A stretch of DNA of 54,202 nucleotides, taken from IMG/VR virus record IMGVR_UViG_3300036859_000099, positions 1 through 54,202 of that record; one strand, written 5' to 3'. Numbering within the stretch: position 1 is the first letter of the stretch; each line of letters begins with the position of its first letter. The DNA is from a virus. Made by a program: the position numbers and the translations under genes. Below the pieces are notes generated by a model that saw only the letters and a list, made by a program, of their open reading frames with translations, did no database searches and had not been told where the DNA came from. Positions 14,419 to 22,562 of the stretch are shown here, piece after piece.

Positions 14419-14900
14419 AGGCGGTTCCCCTTACAACTGAGCGTCTCCGCGAAGTCCTGGATTATGATCCAGTGACGGGCATCTTCCGTTGGCGTGCGAA
14501 CCGCTTCCGCACGCGGATAGGGGAAGTGGCAGGCTACGACGCGCACGGCTATCTCAAGATCAGGATAGATCGCCGCAACTACCTGCTACACCGCCTTGCC
14601 TGGCTGTATGTGCATGGATGTTGGCCAGTGGGACAGATCGATCATCGCGATCTCAACCCAGCCAACAACGCCATAAGCAATCTCCGAGATGCGACTCACG
14701 CGCAGAACAAGCAGAACTCAAGAGGGCTGCGCGGAGACGGGCTGAAGGGCGTTCGGCTCAGTCACGGCAAGTGGCAGGCGTCGATAAGGGTCAACGGCCG
14801 TAGGCTTCACCTCGGGACCTTCAGCGCGCCTGAATCTGCTCGCGCCGCCTACGTCGCCGCGGCTTCCAAGCACCACGGCGAGTTTGCGAGGGTGTCATGA
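14415..14900 (+). CDS. HNH homing endonuclease with AP2 domain
   Basis: The 161-residue protein starts at a GTG overlapping the portal stop. Residues about 50-100 hold an HNH core (LLHRLAWLYVHG ... IDHRDLNPANNAISNL). The C-terminal part (about 110-155) is an AP2-type DNA-binding domain (GKWQASIRVNGRRLHLG). This domain pair is typical of mobile homing endonucleases in phages. It is freestanding between portal and the next head gene. Confidence 0.85.
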   Translation: MKAVPLTTERLREVLDYDPVTGIFRWRANRFRTRIGEVAGYDAHGYLKIRIDRRNYLLHRLAWLYVHGCWPVGQIDHRDLNPANNAISNLRDATHAQNKQNSRGLRGDGLKGVRLSHGKWQASIRVNGRRLHLGTFSAPESARAAYVAAASKHHGEFARVS

Positions 14901-15316
14901 GCAAGGTGCAGCCAGGCTCGTGGGTCTATGATCGTGATCTTCAGTCTCTCGTGCCGAAGTACGGGCGAAACTACTTCGAGCAGAACGAGAAGCGCTCGGA
15001 TTTGCCGTGCCCGGCGATCCGGCCAGACAGCATGCGCCCCATCAAGAGCATGGCCGATGGCCGGGTCTACGATGGCAAGTCGGCTTACTACAAGAGCGTG
15101 GCGCGCGCCGGTTGCGAGATCGTCGGCTTCGACAAGCGTTGGCAGGAGCACATCAAGGCCCCGCAGCCCTTCGGCGGCGAGAAGGCGCATGAAGCCGACC
15201 TTGTGCGCGACGTGAAGGCAGCTACCGAGATCGAGCAGTCCAAGGTTCCGAGCTACGGCCCGGAAGCCCGCCGACTGATGCGCAAACAGAAGCGTGCCGC
15301 GAGGTCGAGCAAATGA
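14897..15316 (+). CDS. conserved phage head-module protein
   Basis: The 139-residue protein begins in an ATGA overlap with the endonuclease stop, and its own stop overlaps the scaffold start. It contains IRPDSMRPIKSMADGRVYDGKSAYYKS, recalling small proteins between portal and scaffold in related phages. The C-terminus is basic. Function unknown. Confidence 0.65.
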   Translation: MSKVQPGSWVYDRDLQSLVPKYGRNYFEQNEKRSDLPCPAIRPDSMRPIKSMADGRVYDGKSAYYKSVARAGCEIVGFDKRWQEHIKAPQPFGGEKAHEADLVRDVKAATEIEQSKVPSYGPEARRLMRKQKRAARSSK

Positions 15317-16596
15317 TGCGTGACGACGACAAAGACAGGAACTATGACAGCGTCGCCGACGACGCTGCCGACGCCTATCGCGAGGTGATGGAGCGCACGC
15401 AATCCGAGCTGATTGCCCCAGCGCGCGCTGACCGGAGCGGCGAGTCGATCCAAGCCGATGATCCCGCTCCGGTCAGCAAGACGGCAGACCCCGCAACCCC
15501 TGCCGCCAATGGCAAGGAGCGCGCGCCGGCACCGGCGGCCCGCGACGACAACCGCGACGACAAGGGCCGCTTTGCCTCCAAGGACGGCCGGCCTGCCGAG
15601 CCCGCAGTCAAGCGGCCCGAGAAGGCCGCGGCACAGCCGACGCCGGTCGACAAGGCCAGCAAGCCGGAGGATCAAGCGAAGCCCGAGGCAACGCCGGTCG
15701 CCGGCGCGCCGCCGCCGTCGTTCTCCGTCAAGACCAAGGCCGAGTGGGACAAGCTGCCCGAGCACGTGCGTGCGGATATCGTCAAGCGCGAGACGGAGAT
15801 GCAGACCGGCCTCTCTGCGCTTCGCGACTACAAGGATCTGAAGCCGTGGTCGGATATGGCAGCCCAGCACGGCACCACCATTGGCAAGGCGCTGGAGCAC
15901 TACACCGGCCTCGAAAACATCATGCGCCGCGATCTGGCGCACGGCATGAAGATCATCGCCCAGAACTTCGGCTACAGCCAGGCGCAGGCTGCGGAGTTCT
16001 TCGGCAAGCTCGGCGCTCAGCTCGGCGGGGCCGCCCCCAACGGCCAGGCCGGGGCGGCCTCCCAGGCGCAGGGCCAGCCCGGCGTGGAGCAGGATCCGCT
16101 GCTGGAGGTGCTGCGGCCCATCCTCGGGCCCGTCATGCAGGAGATCAGTGGCCTCAAGAGCCAGCTGGCGACGCGCCAGAGCATGGAACGCAACGTCGCG
16201 ACCAAGACGCTCGGCGAGGCCATCGAGAAATTCTCCTCCGATCCCGCCAATAGGTTCTATGCGGACACCGAGGAAACCATCACGCGCCTTTTCGAGACGG
16301 GCATGGTGCCGCTGACCGGCAACCATCAGGCCGATCTCAAGAAGGCCTACGATCTTGCGCTCAGCATGAACCCTGAAATCCAACAGGCGCTCATCGACCA
16401 GCGACTCGCGGAAGCCAGGGAAGCCGAGCGGAAGAAGGAGCAAGAGGCAGCCGACAAGGCGAAGGCTGCCTCTCGCTCCATAACCGGCTCGCGGGCTCCC
16501 GGCACGGTCATCAAAGACCGTGAGGGGAGCACGCTGGGCTACGACGACATCGAGGCCGACGTGCGCAAAGCCTACCGCATGCACACGCAGGCCTGA
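15313..16596 (+). CDS. scaffolding protein (probable)
   Basis: The 427-residue acidic protein has a Pro/Ala-rich disordered N-terminal half (about 40-140) and a helical C-terminal half ending in charged coiled coil (EAREAERKKEQEAADKAKAA) and a final basic helix. Composition and position between portal and coat are typical of scaffolds that guide prohead assembly. Two start ATGs lie in tandem at 15313 and 15316. Confidence 0.75.
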   Translation: MMRDDDKDRNYDSVADDAADAYREVMERTQSELIAPARADRSGESIQADDPAPVSKTADPATPAANGKERAPAPAARDDNRDDKGRFASKDGRPAEPAVKRPEKAAAQPTPVDKASKPEDQAKPEATPVAGAPPPSFSVKTKAEWDKLPEHVRADIVKRETEMQTGLSALRDYKDLKPWSDMAAQHGTTIGKALEHYTGLENIMRRDLAHGMKIIAQNFGYSQAQAAEFFGKLGAQLGGAAPNGQAGAASQAQGQPGVEQDPLLEVLRPILGPVMQEISGLKSQLATRQSMERNVATKTLGEAIEKFSSDPANRFYADTEETITRLFETGMVPLTGNHQADLKKAYDLALSMNPEIQQALIDQRLAEAREAERKKEQEAADKAKAASRSITGSRAPGTVIKDREGSTLGYDDIEADVRKAYRMHTQA

Positions 16597-16614
16597 CCAC
16601 AGGAGACTACGGAG

Positions 16615-17604
16615 ATGCCGGCAAACCCGGACTTCGACGACATCGCCACCACGACCCTGCGCAACCGCTCGGGCAAGCTGGCCGACAACGCCACCGTCAC
16701 CGTGTCGTTTCTCGACCGTATGCGCCGCAAGGGCAAGGTGCGTCCCGCCGCCGGCGGCCGCTCGATCGTGCAGGAGCTTGAGGCAGCCCTGAACCCGAAC
16801 GGCGGCTGGTATGCGGGCCTCGACAACCTCAACACCAACGCGCACGAGCCGTTCACCGCGGCCGACTACGACTGGAAGCAGGCCTATGTGCCTTGCGTCT
16901 GGTCCGGCCTCGACAAGCTCAGGAACCAGGGCGAGTACGCCACCATCAACCTGATCACCTCGCGCGTGAAGAGCTGCGAGCATTCGCTGATCGATCTGGT
17001 TGCGCAGGCGGCGTTCTCGGACGGCACCGGCTTCGGCGGCAAGCAGATGCACGGGCTGGGGCTGTTCGTGGTCGCCTCGCCGACCACCGGCATCGTTGGC
17101 GGCATCGATCGCGCCGGCAACACCTTCTGGCGCAACCAGACGGCCACCGTCACCATGACGACCGGCATCAACATCGCTGCCACCAACCCGAGCAACTACC
17201 TCGCTGCGGTGAACAGCTTGTCGATCTCGTGCACGCGTGGCACCGACCGGCCCGATCTCTACGTCGCCGATGCGCTGCACTACAAGTTCTACCTGGAGTC
17301 CCTGCAGCCGCTGCAGCGCATCACCAACACCGACATGGCGGGGTTCGGCTTCACCGCGCTCAAGTACAACGGCGTGGGCGGCAACGCCGACTTCGTGCTC
17401 GACAACGGCTACTGCACGGCGTCGACGACGTTCGCTCTGAACACGGACTTCATCTATCTGCGTCCGCACCCCGATCGCGACTTCGTGCCGTTTGGTGGGG
17501 ACCGCGTTCCGGTCGACCAGGACGGGACGGTCCGGTTCGTCGGCTTCGCCGGCAACATGTGCGCGGCCAACCTCGCGCGTCAGGGCCGCCTGTTCCAGAA
17601 CTGA
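16615..17604 (+). CDS. major capsid protein
   Basis: The 329-residue protein follows a strong site (AGGAG and CGGAG) and sits just after the scaffold. The sequence has features of alphaproteobacterial podovirus coats: an N-terminal GGRSIVQELEAALNPNGGWYAGLD-like arm, a middle with FRRTDRPDL-like loop (CTRGTDRPDLYVADALHYKFY) and C-terminal strands (GNMCAANLARQGRL). An HK97-like fold is presumed. It forms the icosahedral shell. Confidence 0.85.
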   Translation: MPANPDFDDIATTTLRNRSGKLADNATVTVSFLDRMRRKGKVRPAAGGRSIVQELEAALNPNGGWYAGLDNLNTNAHEPFTAADYDWKQAYVPCVWSGLDKLRNQGEYATINLITSRVKSCEHSLIDLVAQAAFSDGTGFGGKQMHGLGLFVVASPTTGIVGGIDRAGNTFWRNQTATVTMTTGINIAATNPSNYLAAVNSLSISCTRGTDRPDLYVADALHYKFYLESLQPLQRITNTDMAGFGFTALKYNGVGGNADFVLDNGYCTASTTFALNTDFIYLRPHPDRDFVPFGGDRVPVDQDGTVRFVGFAGNMCAANLARQGRLFQN

Positions 17605-17634
17605 TTATCTGGACGAGATAGGAAGGACACGACA

Positions 17635-18159
17635 ATGAGCAGCAAGATTGGCATGAACCCGTATCAGGGTCTGTATACGGTCGCGCAGTTCCTGCAGGGC
17701 AAGATTCCAACGCCAGGGGGCTGTGGTCAGGTCACTGAGGCAGGCATCACCAAGGAGTACATTTCCGTAAAGCTTGGTGCGGCGACGTGGATCAATGGCA
17801 TGGCCGTCACCATTGACGGCGATGGCGCCGCCACGCTCGGCACCGCGCAACCGTCCCTGCTGTTTGGGGGTCGCGTTGGGATATTGGTTCTCGCTTCAGC
17901 CACTGCCACCCTCACGGCAGCGGCCACGGCCTACGCGTGGGCGCAGATTTACGGCAAGGCGCTGGCTCTCACGACCGCATCTGTGACCTCTGTCGGCGGC
18001 GTGCTGACGATGGGCGCGGATGGCAGGTTGATTGGCGTTATCGCCGCACAGTCTGCGAGTTCCCAGCTGGACGGCATCACCGCCCTCGCAACGCAGGCGG
18101 CCTCCGGCCTGCTGTCGGTGCTGCTGCAGTATCCACGCTTCACCGGCCTGCCGGCGTAG
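17635..18159 (+). CDS. head decoration or capsid-associated protein (probable)
   Basis: The 174-residue protein follows the coat gene after 30 bp with GGAAGGA. It is rich in small residues (Ala, Gly, Thr, Leu), beta-prone, and shares the abundance-type codon use of the coat. Position and composition suggest a capsid decoration protein. No specific motif is seen. Confidence 0.5.
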   Translation: MSSKIGMNPYQGLYTVAQFLQGKIPTPGGCGQVTEAGITKEYISVKLGAATWINGMAVTIDGDGAATLGTAQPSLLFGGRVGILVLASATATLTAAATAYAWAQIYGKALALTTASVTSVGGVLTMGADGRLIGVIAAQSASSQLDGITALATQAASGLLSVLLQYPRFTGLPA

Positions 18160-18217
18160 TGAAGATCGGAGGCGGGGGACAGCTCCCCGCCTCCACCCGC
18201 AGACAGCGTGAGGGACC

Positions 18218-19027
18218 ATGGACCGCACCATCTACATCGGTTTCGATGCGCGCGAGACGGAGGCCTTTGCCGTCTGCCGGCACACGCTGCGCAAGCACGC
18301 GCCGGATATCCCCATCCATGCCATCTGCCTGGAAGAGGTGCGCAACGCTGGCCTCTACTGGCGTCCCACATCGCGCGATAAAGGCGGCCGCCTGTTCGAC
18401 GATATCTCCGGCTTCCCGATGTCGACCGAGTTCGCCATCTCGCGCTTTCTGACGCCCGTTCTCGCCAAGGCCGCCTACCGCACCGGCTGGGCGCTATTCA
18501 TGGACTGCGACGTGCTCGCCCGCGACGACGTGGACGAGCTGTTCGCCGAATGCGACCCGATGAAGGCGGTGATGTGCGTGCAGCACGAGTTCGCGCCACC
18601 CGAGGGCAGCGTCAAGATGGACGACCAGCTGCAGCACCGCTACGCCCGCAAGAACTGGTCGTCGGTGATGGCCTTCAACCTGGCGCATCCGTCCAACCGC
18701 AAGCTCACCGTTGAGCGGATCAACACGGTACCAGGCCGAGATCTGCACGCCTTCAGTTGGCTGCGAGACGACGAGATCGGCGCCCTCGACCCGGTGTGGA
18801 ACTACCTCGTAGGCCACACCAAGCTGCCTGTCCAGCCCAAGCTGGTGCATCACACCGAGGGCGGCCCATGGTTGGACAACTACCAGGACGTAGAGTTCGC
18901 CGACGAATGGCGCCAGGCGCGCGCCGCCTGGCTGCGTGAGGGCATGGACACCAAGCCGTCGGCGCGCATCAGCGCGCTGGCACCGCGGCGCCTGAACGGC
19001 GCTCTCCGGCAGGGAGCCCGCGCCTGA
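18218..19027 (+). CDS. glycosyltransferase-like protein (GT8-type fold)
   Basis: The 269-residue protein starts with a nucleotide-sugar-binding strand (IYIGFDARETEAFAVC) and has the metal-binding DxD motif in ALFMDCDVLARDDVDELF. It lies in the virion-structure operon directly after the head genes and overlaps the SAM/DUF115 enzyme gene. It may glycosylate a virion component or host surface glycan. Substrate unknown. Confidence 0.75.
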   Translation: MDRTIYIGFDARETEAFAVCRHTLRKHAPDIPIHAICLEEVRNAGLYWRPTSRDKGGRLFDDISGFPMSTEFAISRFLTPVLAKAAYRTGWALFMDCDVLARDDVDELFAECDPMKAVMCVQHEFAPPEGSVKMDDQLQHRYARKNWSSVMAFNLAHPSNRKLTVERINTVPGRDLHAFSWLRDDEIGALDPVWNYLVGHTKLPVQPKLVHHTEGGPWLDNYQDVEFADEWRQARAAWLREGMDTKPSARISALAPRRLNGALRQGARA

Positions 19028-20727
19028 TGCTGATCTCTGACGCCTACCGCGAGCAGAATCGGCTGCTGCATGAGCAGCGCGACGACTACGGCCGCTCGGG
19101 CCAGCAGTGGGCGCCATACATCTATCGCCTGATGGAGGAAGAGGGCTTCGCCACCGTGCTCGATTGGGGCTGCGGCAAGGGCACGCTCGCTGCCGCACTG
19201 GCGCCCAAGGGCAAGACCATCGCCGAATATGATCCGGCCATCCCCGGCAAGGATGCCACGCCTGAGCCGGCCGAGCTGGTGGTGTGCACCGACGTGCTGG
19301 AGCACATCGAGCCGGTGCACGTCAACGCGGTGATCCGCGAGCTGCGCCGGGTGACCAAGCGCAAGCTGTTCCTCAACATCGCCACACGGCCGGCAGCCAA
19401 GACGCTGCCCGATGGCCGCAACGCCCATCTGATCGTGCAGGACGCGGATTGGTGGCGCGCCAAGCTCGCCAGTCAGTTCGACATCCACACATGGCAAGAG
19501 CGTCCCGGCATGGTCTATGGCGAGGCCACGCCCAAGGGCGCGTTCCGCAAGCCCACCAAGCGTCGCAAGATGACGCCGGAGATGGCCGCGCAGCTGGAGT
19601 TCTGGAAGAAGGAGATCAACACCTACGCGGACGCGTTCTCGCGCATCGACACCGTCGCCATGTGGGAGAGCGTCGACGATCAGCCCGCCGACCTTCAGGT
19701 GGCCGTCAGAATCCTGGAGCACGTGCCAGACATCAGCAAGGCGCTGGCCGACCTGGGCCGGTTGGCGCGCAAGGGCGTGATCATCTGTTTGGAGCTCGAT
19801 GAGCGACGCGACGCCGATTGGTGGAAGCGCCTGCTGGAAAAGCGGTTCCGCTTCGCGCAATGGCAAGTCGAGAATGGCCATGTCCTGATGATCGGGGCGC
19901 CGATGGTCAATGTGCAGGGCGTCACGGCGATCGGCGCCGTCGACAGCGACAAACGCTGGGAGCAGGTGGTCGCCGCCACCAAGCGCATAACCAAGCGCAT
20001 CGAGCCCGCGCCGGCGCACGCCAAGCGCGCCATTATCGCCTGCTACGGCCCCTCGCTCAAGGACGACATCGAGAGCCTGCGCGCGGCCGCGGCGGAGCCA
20101 GACACCGTCGTGGTGTCCGTCTCGGGCTCGCACGACTTCCTGATCGAGCGCGGCATCGTACCCAACTATCACGTCGAGTGCGACCCGCGCCCGCACAAGG
20201 CCGACAACATCGCCAAAGGGCATCCTGGCGTGCAGTACCTGCTGGCGTCGACCGTGCACGAGGTGCTGTTCGACAAGCTCAGAGGTCACGACATCAGGCT
20301 ATGGCACGTGTCGACGCCGGAGCATGCCGTTCGTCTTGTCGTCGAGATCGGCGAGCAGAAAGAGCACGTGATCTCCGGTGGCGGCTCGGTCGGGCTGCGC
20401 TCGATCCCACTGCTCTATGCCATGGGCTATCGGGCACTGTCGATCTACGCCATGGACTGCAGCTTTGCCGATGAAGGCAAGCAGCAATGGGCTGGCAAGC
20501 ATGCCGGCAAACGGCAGGACTTGTGCCAGGTCGATTGCCACGGGCGCATCTTCGTGTCCTCGCCCGTGCTGATGACCTACGCCACAAACTTTTTCGAGAT
20601 GGTGCAGAAGGTCGAAGACCTGGATGTCAGGCTGTACGGCGACGGCCTGCTGCAGGCGATGGCGCGCTACTACATGGGCGCACCGCAGGTTGCCAACGTC
20701 ACAGCGTTGTCGGAGGCGGCAGCTTAA
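19027..20727 (+). CDS. fusion of SAM-dependent methyltransferase and DUF115/MptE-like domain
   Basis: The 566-residue protein has an N-terminal class I methyltransferase (motif I VLDWGCGKG at 44-52; CTDVLEHIEP) and, after about 300 residues, a DUF115-like domain (IACYGPSLKDDIESLR ... VVSVSGSHDFLIERGIVPNYHVECDP; ISGGGSVGLRSIPLLYAMGY). DUF115 proteins occur with flagellin glycosylation. The overlap with the glycosyltransferase gene suggests a joint surface- or virion-sugar pathway (inference). Confidence 0.8.
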   Translation: MLISDAYREQNRLLHEQRDDYGRSGQQWAPYIYRLMEEEGFATVLDWGCGKGTLAAALAPKGKTIAEYDPAIPGKDATPEPAELVVCTDVLEHIEPVHVNAVIRELRRVTKRKLFLNIATRPAAKTLPDGRNAHLIVQDADWWRAKLASQFDIHTWQERPGMVYGEATPKGAFRKPTKRRKMTPEMAAQLEFWKKEINTYADAFSRIDTVAMWESVDDQPADLQVAVRILEHVPDISKALADLGRLARKGVIICLELDERRDADWWKRLLEKRFRFAQWQVENGHVLMIGAPMVNVQGVTAIGAVDSDKRWEQVVAATKRITKRIEPAPAHAKRAIIACYGPSLKDDIESLRAAAAEPDTVVVSVSGSHDFLIERGIVPNYHVECDPRPHKADNIAKGHPGVQYLLASTVHEVLFDKLRGHDIRLWHVSTPEHAVRLVVEIGEQKEHVISGGGSVGLRSIPLLYAMGYRALSIYAMDCSFADEGKQQWAGKHAGKRQDLCQVDCHGRIFVSSPVLMTYATNFFEMVQKVEDLDVRLYGDGLLQAMARYYMGAPQVANVTALSEAAA

Positions 20728-20770
20728 CCGGGGGTTCGGATGATGGCTCTCAACGGGGCTGGAAAAGTGG

Positions 20771-21055
20771 ATGACGCACGACTGGCCAGAATTGCCGCCG
20801 AGCTGGATGCGCCGGCTGGCGCGGGGTGGGGGCGAGGAGTCCGGCCACAGCACGCAGGTCGAGCATCGCCTGACGTGGCTGGAAATGGAGTCGGACATGA
20901 GCAGGGGGGCGAGCAGAAAAACGGACGCGCGCATTACGCGTCTGGAGCGAATGGGCATCCTGCTCCTGACTGGCATGCACGCGCTCGCACACGACAAGCT
21001 GCCGGAATGGGCCAAGTCGGTGTCGGGTCTGCTCAAGCTGATGCTGACGGGCTGA
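20771..21055 (+). CDS. hypothetical structural-module protein
   Basis: The 94-residue protein (MTHDWPELPPSWMRRLARG) ends with a helical region (RITRLERMGILLLTGMHALAHDKLP). A competing frame, 20740-21141, starts after GGGGG but its first 85 residues look like shadow sequence. I prefer the 20771 frame for its composition. Confidence 0.55.
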   Translation: MTHDWPELPPSWMRRLARGGGEESGHSTQVEHRLTWLEMESDMSRGASRKTDARITRLERMGILLLTGMHALAHDKLPEWAKSVSGLLKLMLTG

Positions 21056-21141
21056 CCCCGTTCTGGGTGGTGTTCTGGGGTCTGCTGATGCTGCTGGCAC
21101 TGCGGCTGGGCTGGCTCATCATGTGGGAACTGATCGTCTGA
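21007..21141 (+). CDS. possible 44-residue membrane peptide
   Basis: In the frame overlapping the end of the previous gene, an ATG at 21007 opens a product whose C-terminal half is hydrophobic (FWVVFWGLLMLLALRLGWLI). It fills the otherwise empty 21056-21141. No strong binding site is seen. It could also be the end of a longer product starting at 20740. Confidence 0.35.
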   Translation: MGQVGVGSAQADADGLTPFWVVFWGLLMLLALRLGWLIMWELIV

Positions 21142-21156
21142 CAGGAGAAAAAGTCG

Positions 21157-21837
21157 ATGTCATCTACGCACACCAGTGACGAGTTTCCGCTCATCATGGA
21201 ACGCGAGTTCGGCATGGCCGACAACGTGGCGCCTGTCGCCGTTGCCTTCGGCTTCTATCCGATGCTCGACGGCGGGGCCACCAAGCGGGCCGGGCACGAG
21301 GTCTACAAGGATGTCGAGCACGTCAAGGTGGTCGTGCCCGGCGATCGGCACAGTCTGTTCTTCCAGCCCGCCAGCGATGTCTATCGCAAGCGCTTTCCCA
21401 AGGCCTACGAGGCGTTCAAGAAGCGCGACACCAAGCCGCTTGAGGGCTTGCCCATCGAGCAATGGGCCGCCGTGTCGCGCTCGCTCGCGCTCACCCTGCG
21501 GGCCTGCAACATTCACACCGTGGAGGCGCTAGCCGCCGTCCACGATACCCACGTCGACAAGCTCGGCTTCAATGCCCGCGAGCTGCGCGAGAAGGCCAAG
21601 GCGTGGCTCGCCAGCGCCAAGGACAGCGCCTCTACGTTGGCGCTGGCCGAGGAGAAGAAGGCCCTGCAGGACCAACTGGCGGCCATGCAGGCGCAAATTC
21701 TCGCACTTACCAATGGCGTTGGCGCCGCCGCCAGAGGCGACAAGCCGGCGCCATCGTCGGCAACGGTAGCGCACGATGATGTTCAGGCCGACGTTGTGGC
21801 TGCAGCCAGGCGTCCGCGCGCAATCAAGGCGACGTGA
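21157..21837 (+). CDS. conserved phage virion-module protein
   Basis: The 226-residue protein follows AGGAGAAAAAG. Its centre (VVPGDRHSLFFQPASDVYRKRFPKAYEAFK ... LPIEQWAAVSRS) matches a type often found after coat genes in podo- and siphoviruses. A helix-hairpin-like region (NIHTVEALAAV) and a coiled-coil (EEKKALQDQLAAMQAQILAL) follow. It is probably structural or assembly-related; exact role unknown. Confidence 0.7.
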   Translation: MSSTHTSDEFPLIMEREFGMADNVAPVAVAFGFYPMLDGGATKRAGHEVYKDVEHVKVVVPGDRHSLFFQPASDVYRKRFPKAYEAFKKRDTKPLEGLPIEQWAAVSRSLALTLRACNIHTVEALAAVHDTHVDKLGFNARELREKAKAWLASAKDSASTLALAEEKKALQDQLAAMQAQILALTNGVGAAARGDKPAPSSATVAHDDVQADVVAAARRPRAIKAT

Positions 21838-21838
21838 C

Positions 21839-22018
21839 ATGCCGAGCAAGTCGCCAGCGCAGAAACACGTGATGGCCGGGATCGCCCACGGCTGGAAGCC
21901 TGATGATCCCGATTTGGCGAAAATCCCGATGTCAGTGGCCAAGGAATACAGCAAGGCGGATGAGAAAAATGCACTCCGTGAGCGCCTGAAGAAGGCGATG
22001 AGCCAGGAGAGCCGCTGA
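21839..22018 (+). CDS. small virion-module protein with C-terminal RxRLxxAM motif
   Basis: The 59-residue protein (MPSKSPAQKHVMAGIAHG...) starts two bases after the previous stop. The N-terminal half resembles a small protein common in alphaproteobacterial phages. Residues 47-54 (RERLKKAM) match the terminal motif found in six neighbouring virion-block proteins. The stop overlaps the ATG of the next gene. Function unknown. Confidence 0.65.
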   Translation: MPSKSPAQKHVMAGIAHGWKPDDPDLAKIPMSVAKEYSKADEKNALRERLKKAMSQESR

Positions 22019-22542
22019 TGCCTGCAGAACCCACGATGCGCGAGCGGCTGCTGGCCGCCATGAGCAACGAGGTCGGCTCACCGCCCGATCCGACCGCCAT
22101 CGGGCGCGCTCTCATGGCTGTCGGAATTTACCCATCCTCGCAGCTTCCATACGCGCCACAGAAGCCGGCCTGGATGCAGGAGCTGGCGCGCGGGGTTGGG
22201 CTGGCCACAATGGGCGCTCGCCCCTCAGCTGCGGCCGGTGGCCCGATGGTCGTGCCAAGAGGCATGGACCCCAGGCCAAATCCGGATCATATCGGCGCAA
22301 CGCCAGGAGCGGCAACGCTGTCTCGTTGGGGTGGAGTGGGCACCGTGGGCCGCTCTTCATGGCCCCGACGCGGGCTGGGCCCACTGGAGCCCGCCAATGC
22401 CAATGACGCTCCCTATCCCATGCGCACCATGGACCCGATGGTGACCCGCTTCCTACGCGCGCTCGATGGCGAGACTCCGCTCCATGTCCAATTGCCGAAG
22501 CTGACCGTGATCGAAGGCGGCCTGCCGCCGCGTAAGAACTAA
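22018..22542 (+). CDS. virion-module protein with N-terminal RxRLxxAM motif
   Basis: The 174-residue protein begins MPAEPTMRERLLAAMSNEV; residues 8-15 carry the shared motif. The rest is Pro/Gly/Met-rich and probably disordered, ending with a short ordered tail (VQLPKLTVIEGGLPP). No known family. Possibly an ejected or internal head protein, based on its block and tag. Confidence 0.6.
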   Translation: MPAEPTMRERLLAAMSNEVGSPPDPTAIGRALMAVGIYPSSQLPYAPQKPAWMQELARGVGLATMGARPSAAAGGPMVVPRGMDPRPNPDHIGATPGAATLSRWGGVGTVGRSSWPRRGLGPLEPANANDAPYPMRTMDPMVTRFLRALDGETPLHVQLPKLTVIEGGLPPRKN

Positions 22543-22562
22543 ACCGGCCATGAAGAAGCAAC

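Noticed and set aside
20304-20318. Other CACGTG hexamers (for example near 15763, 20308, 20363, 21868, 33581, 44153, 45990) as extra parS sites
   Set aside because: They lack the flanking bases of the 16-mer, and those I checked lie inside genes.
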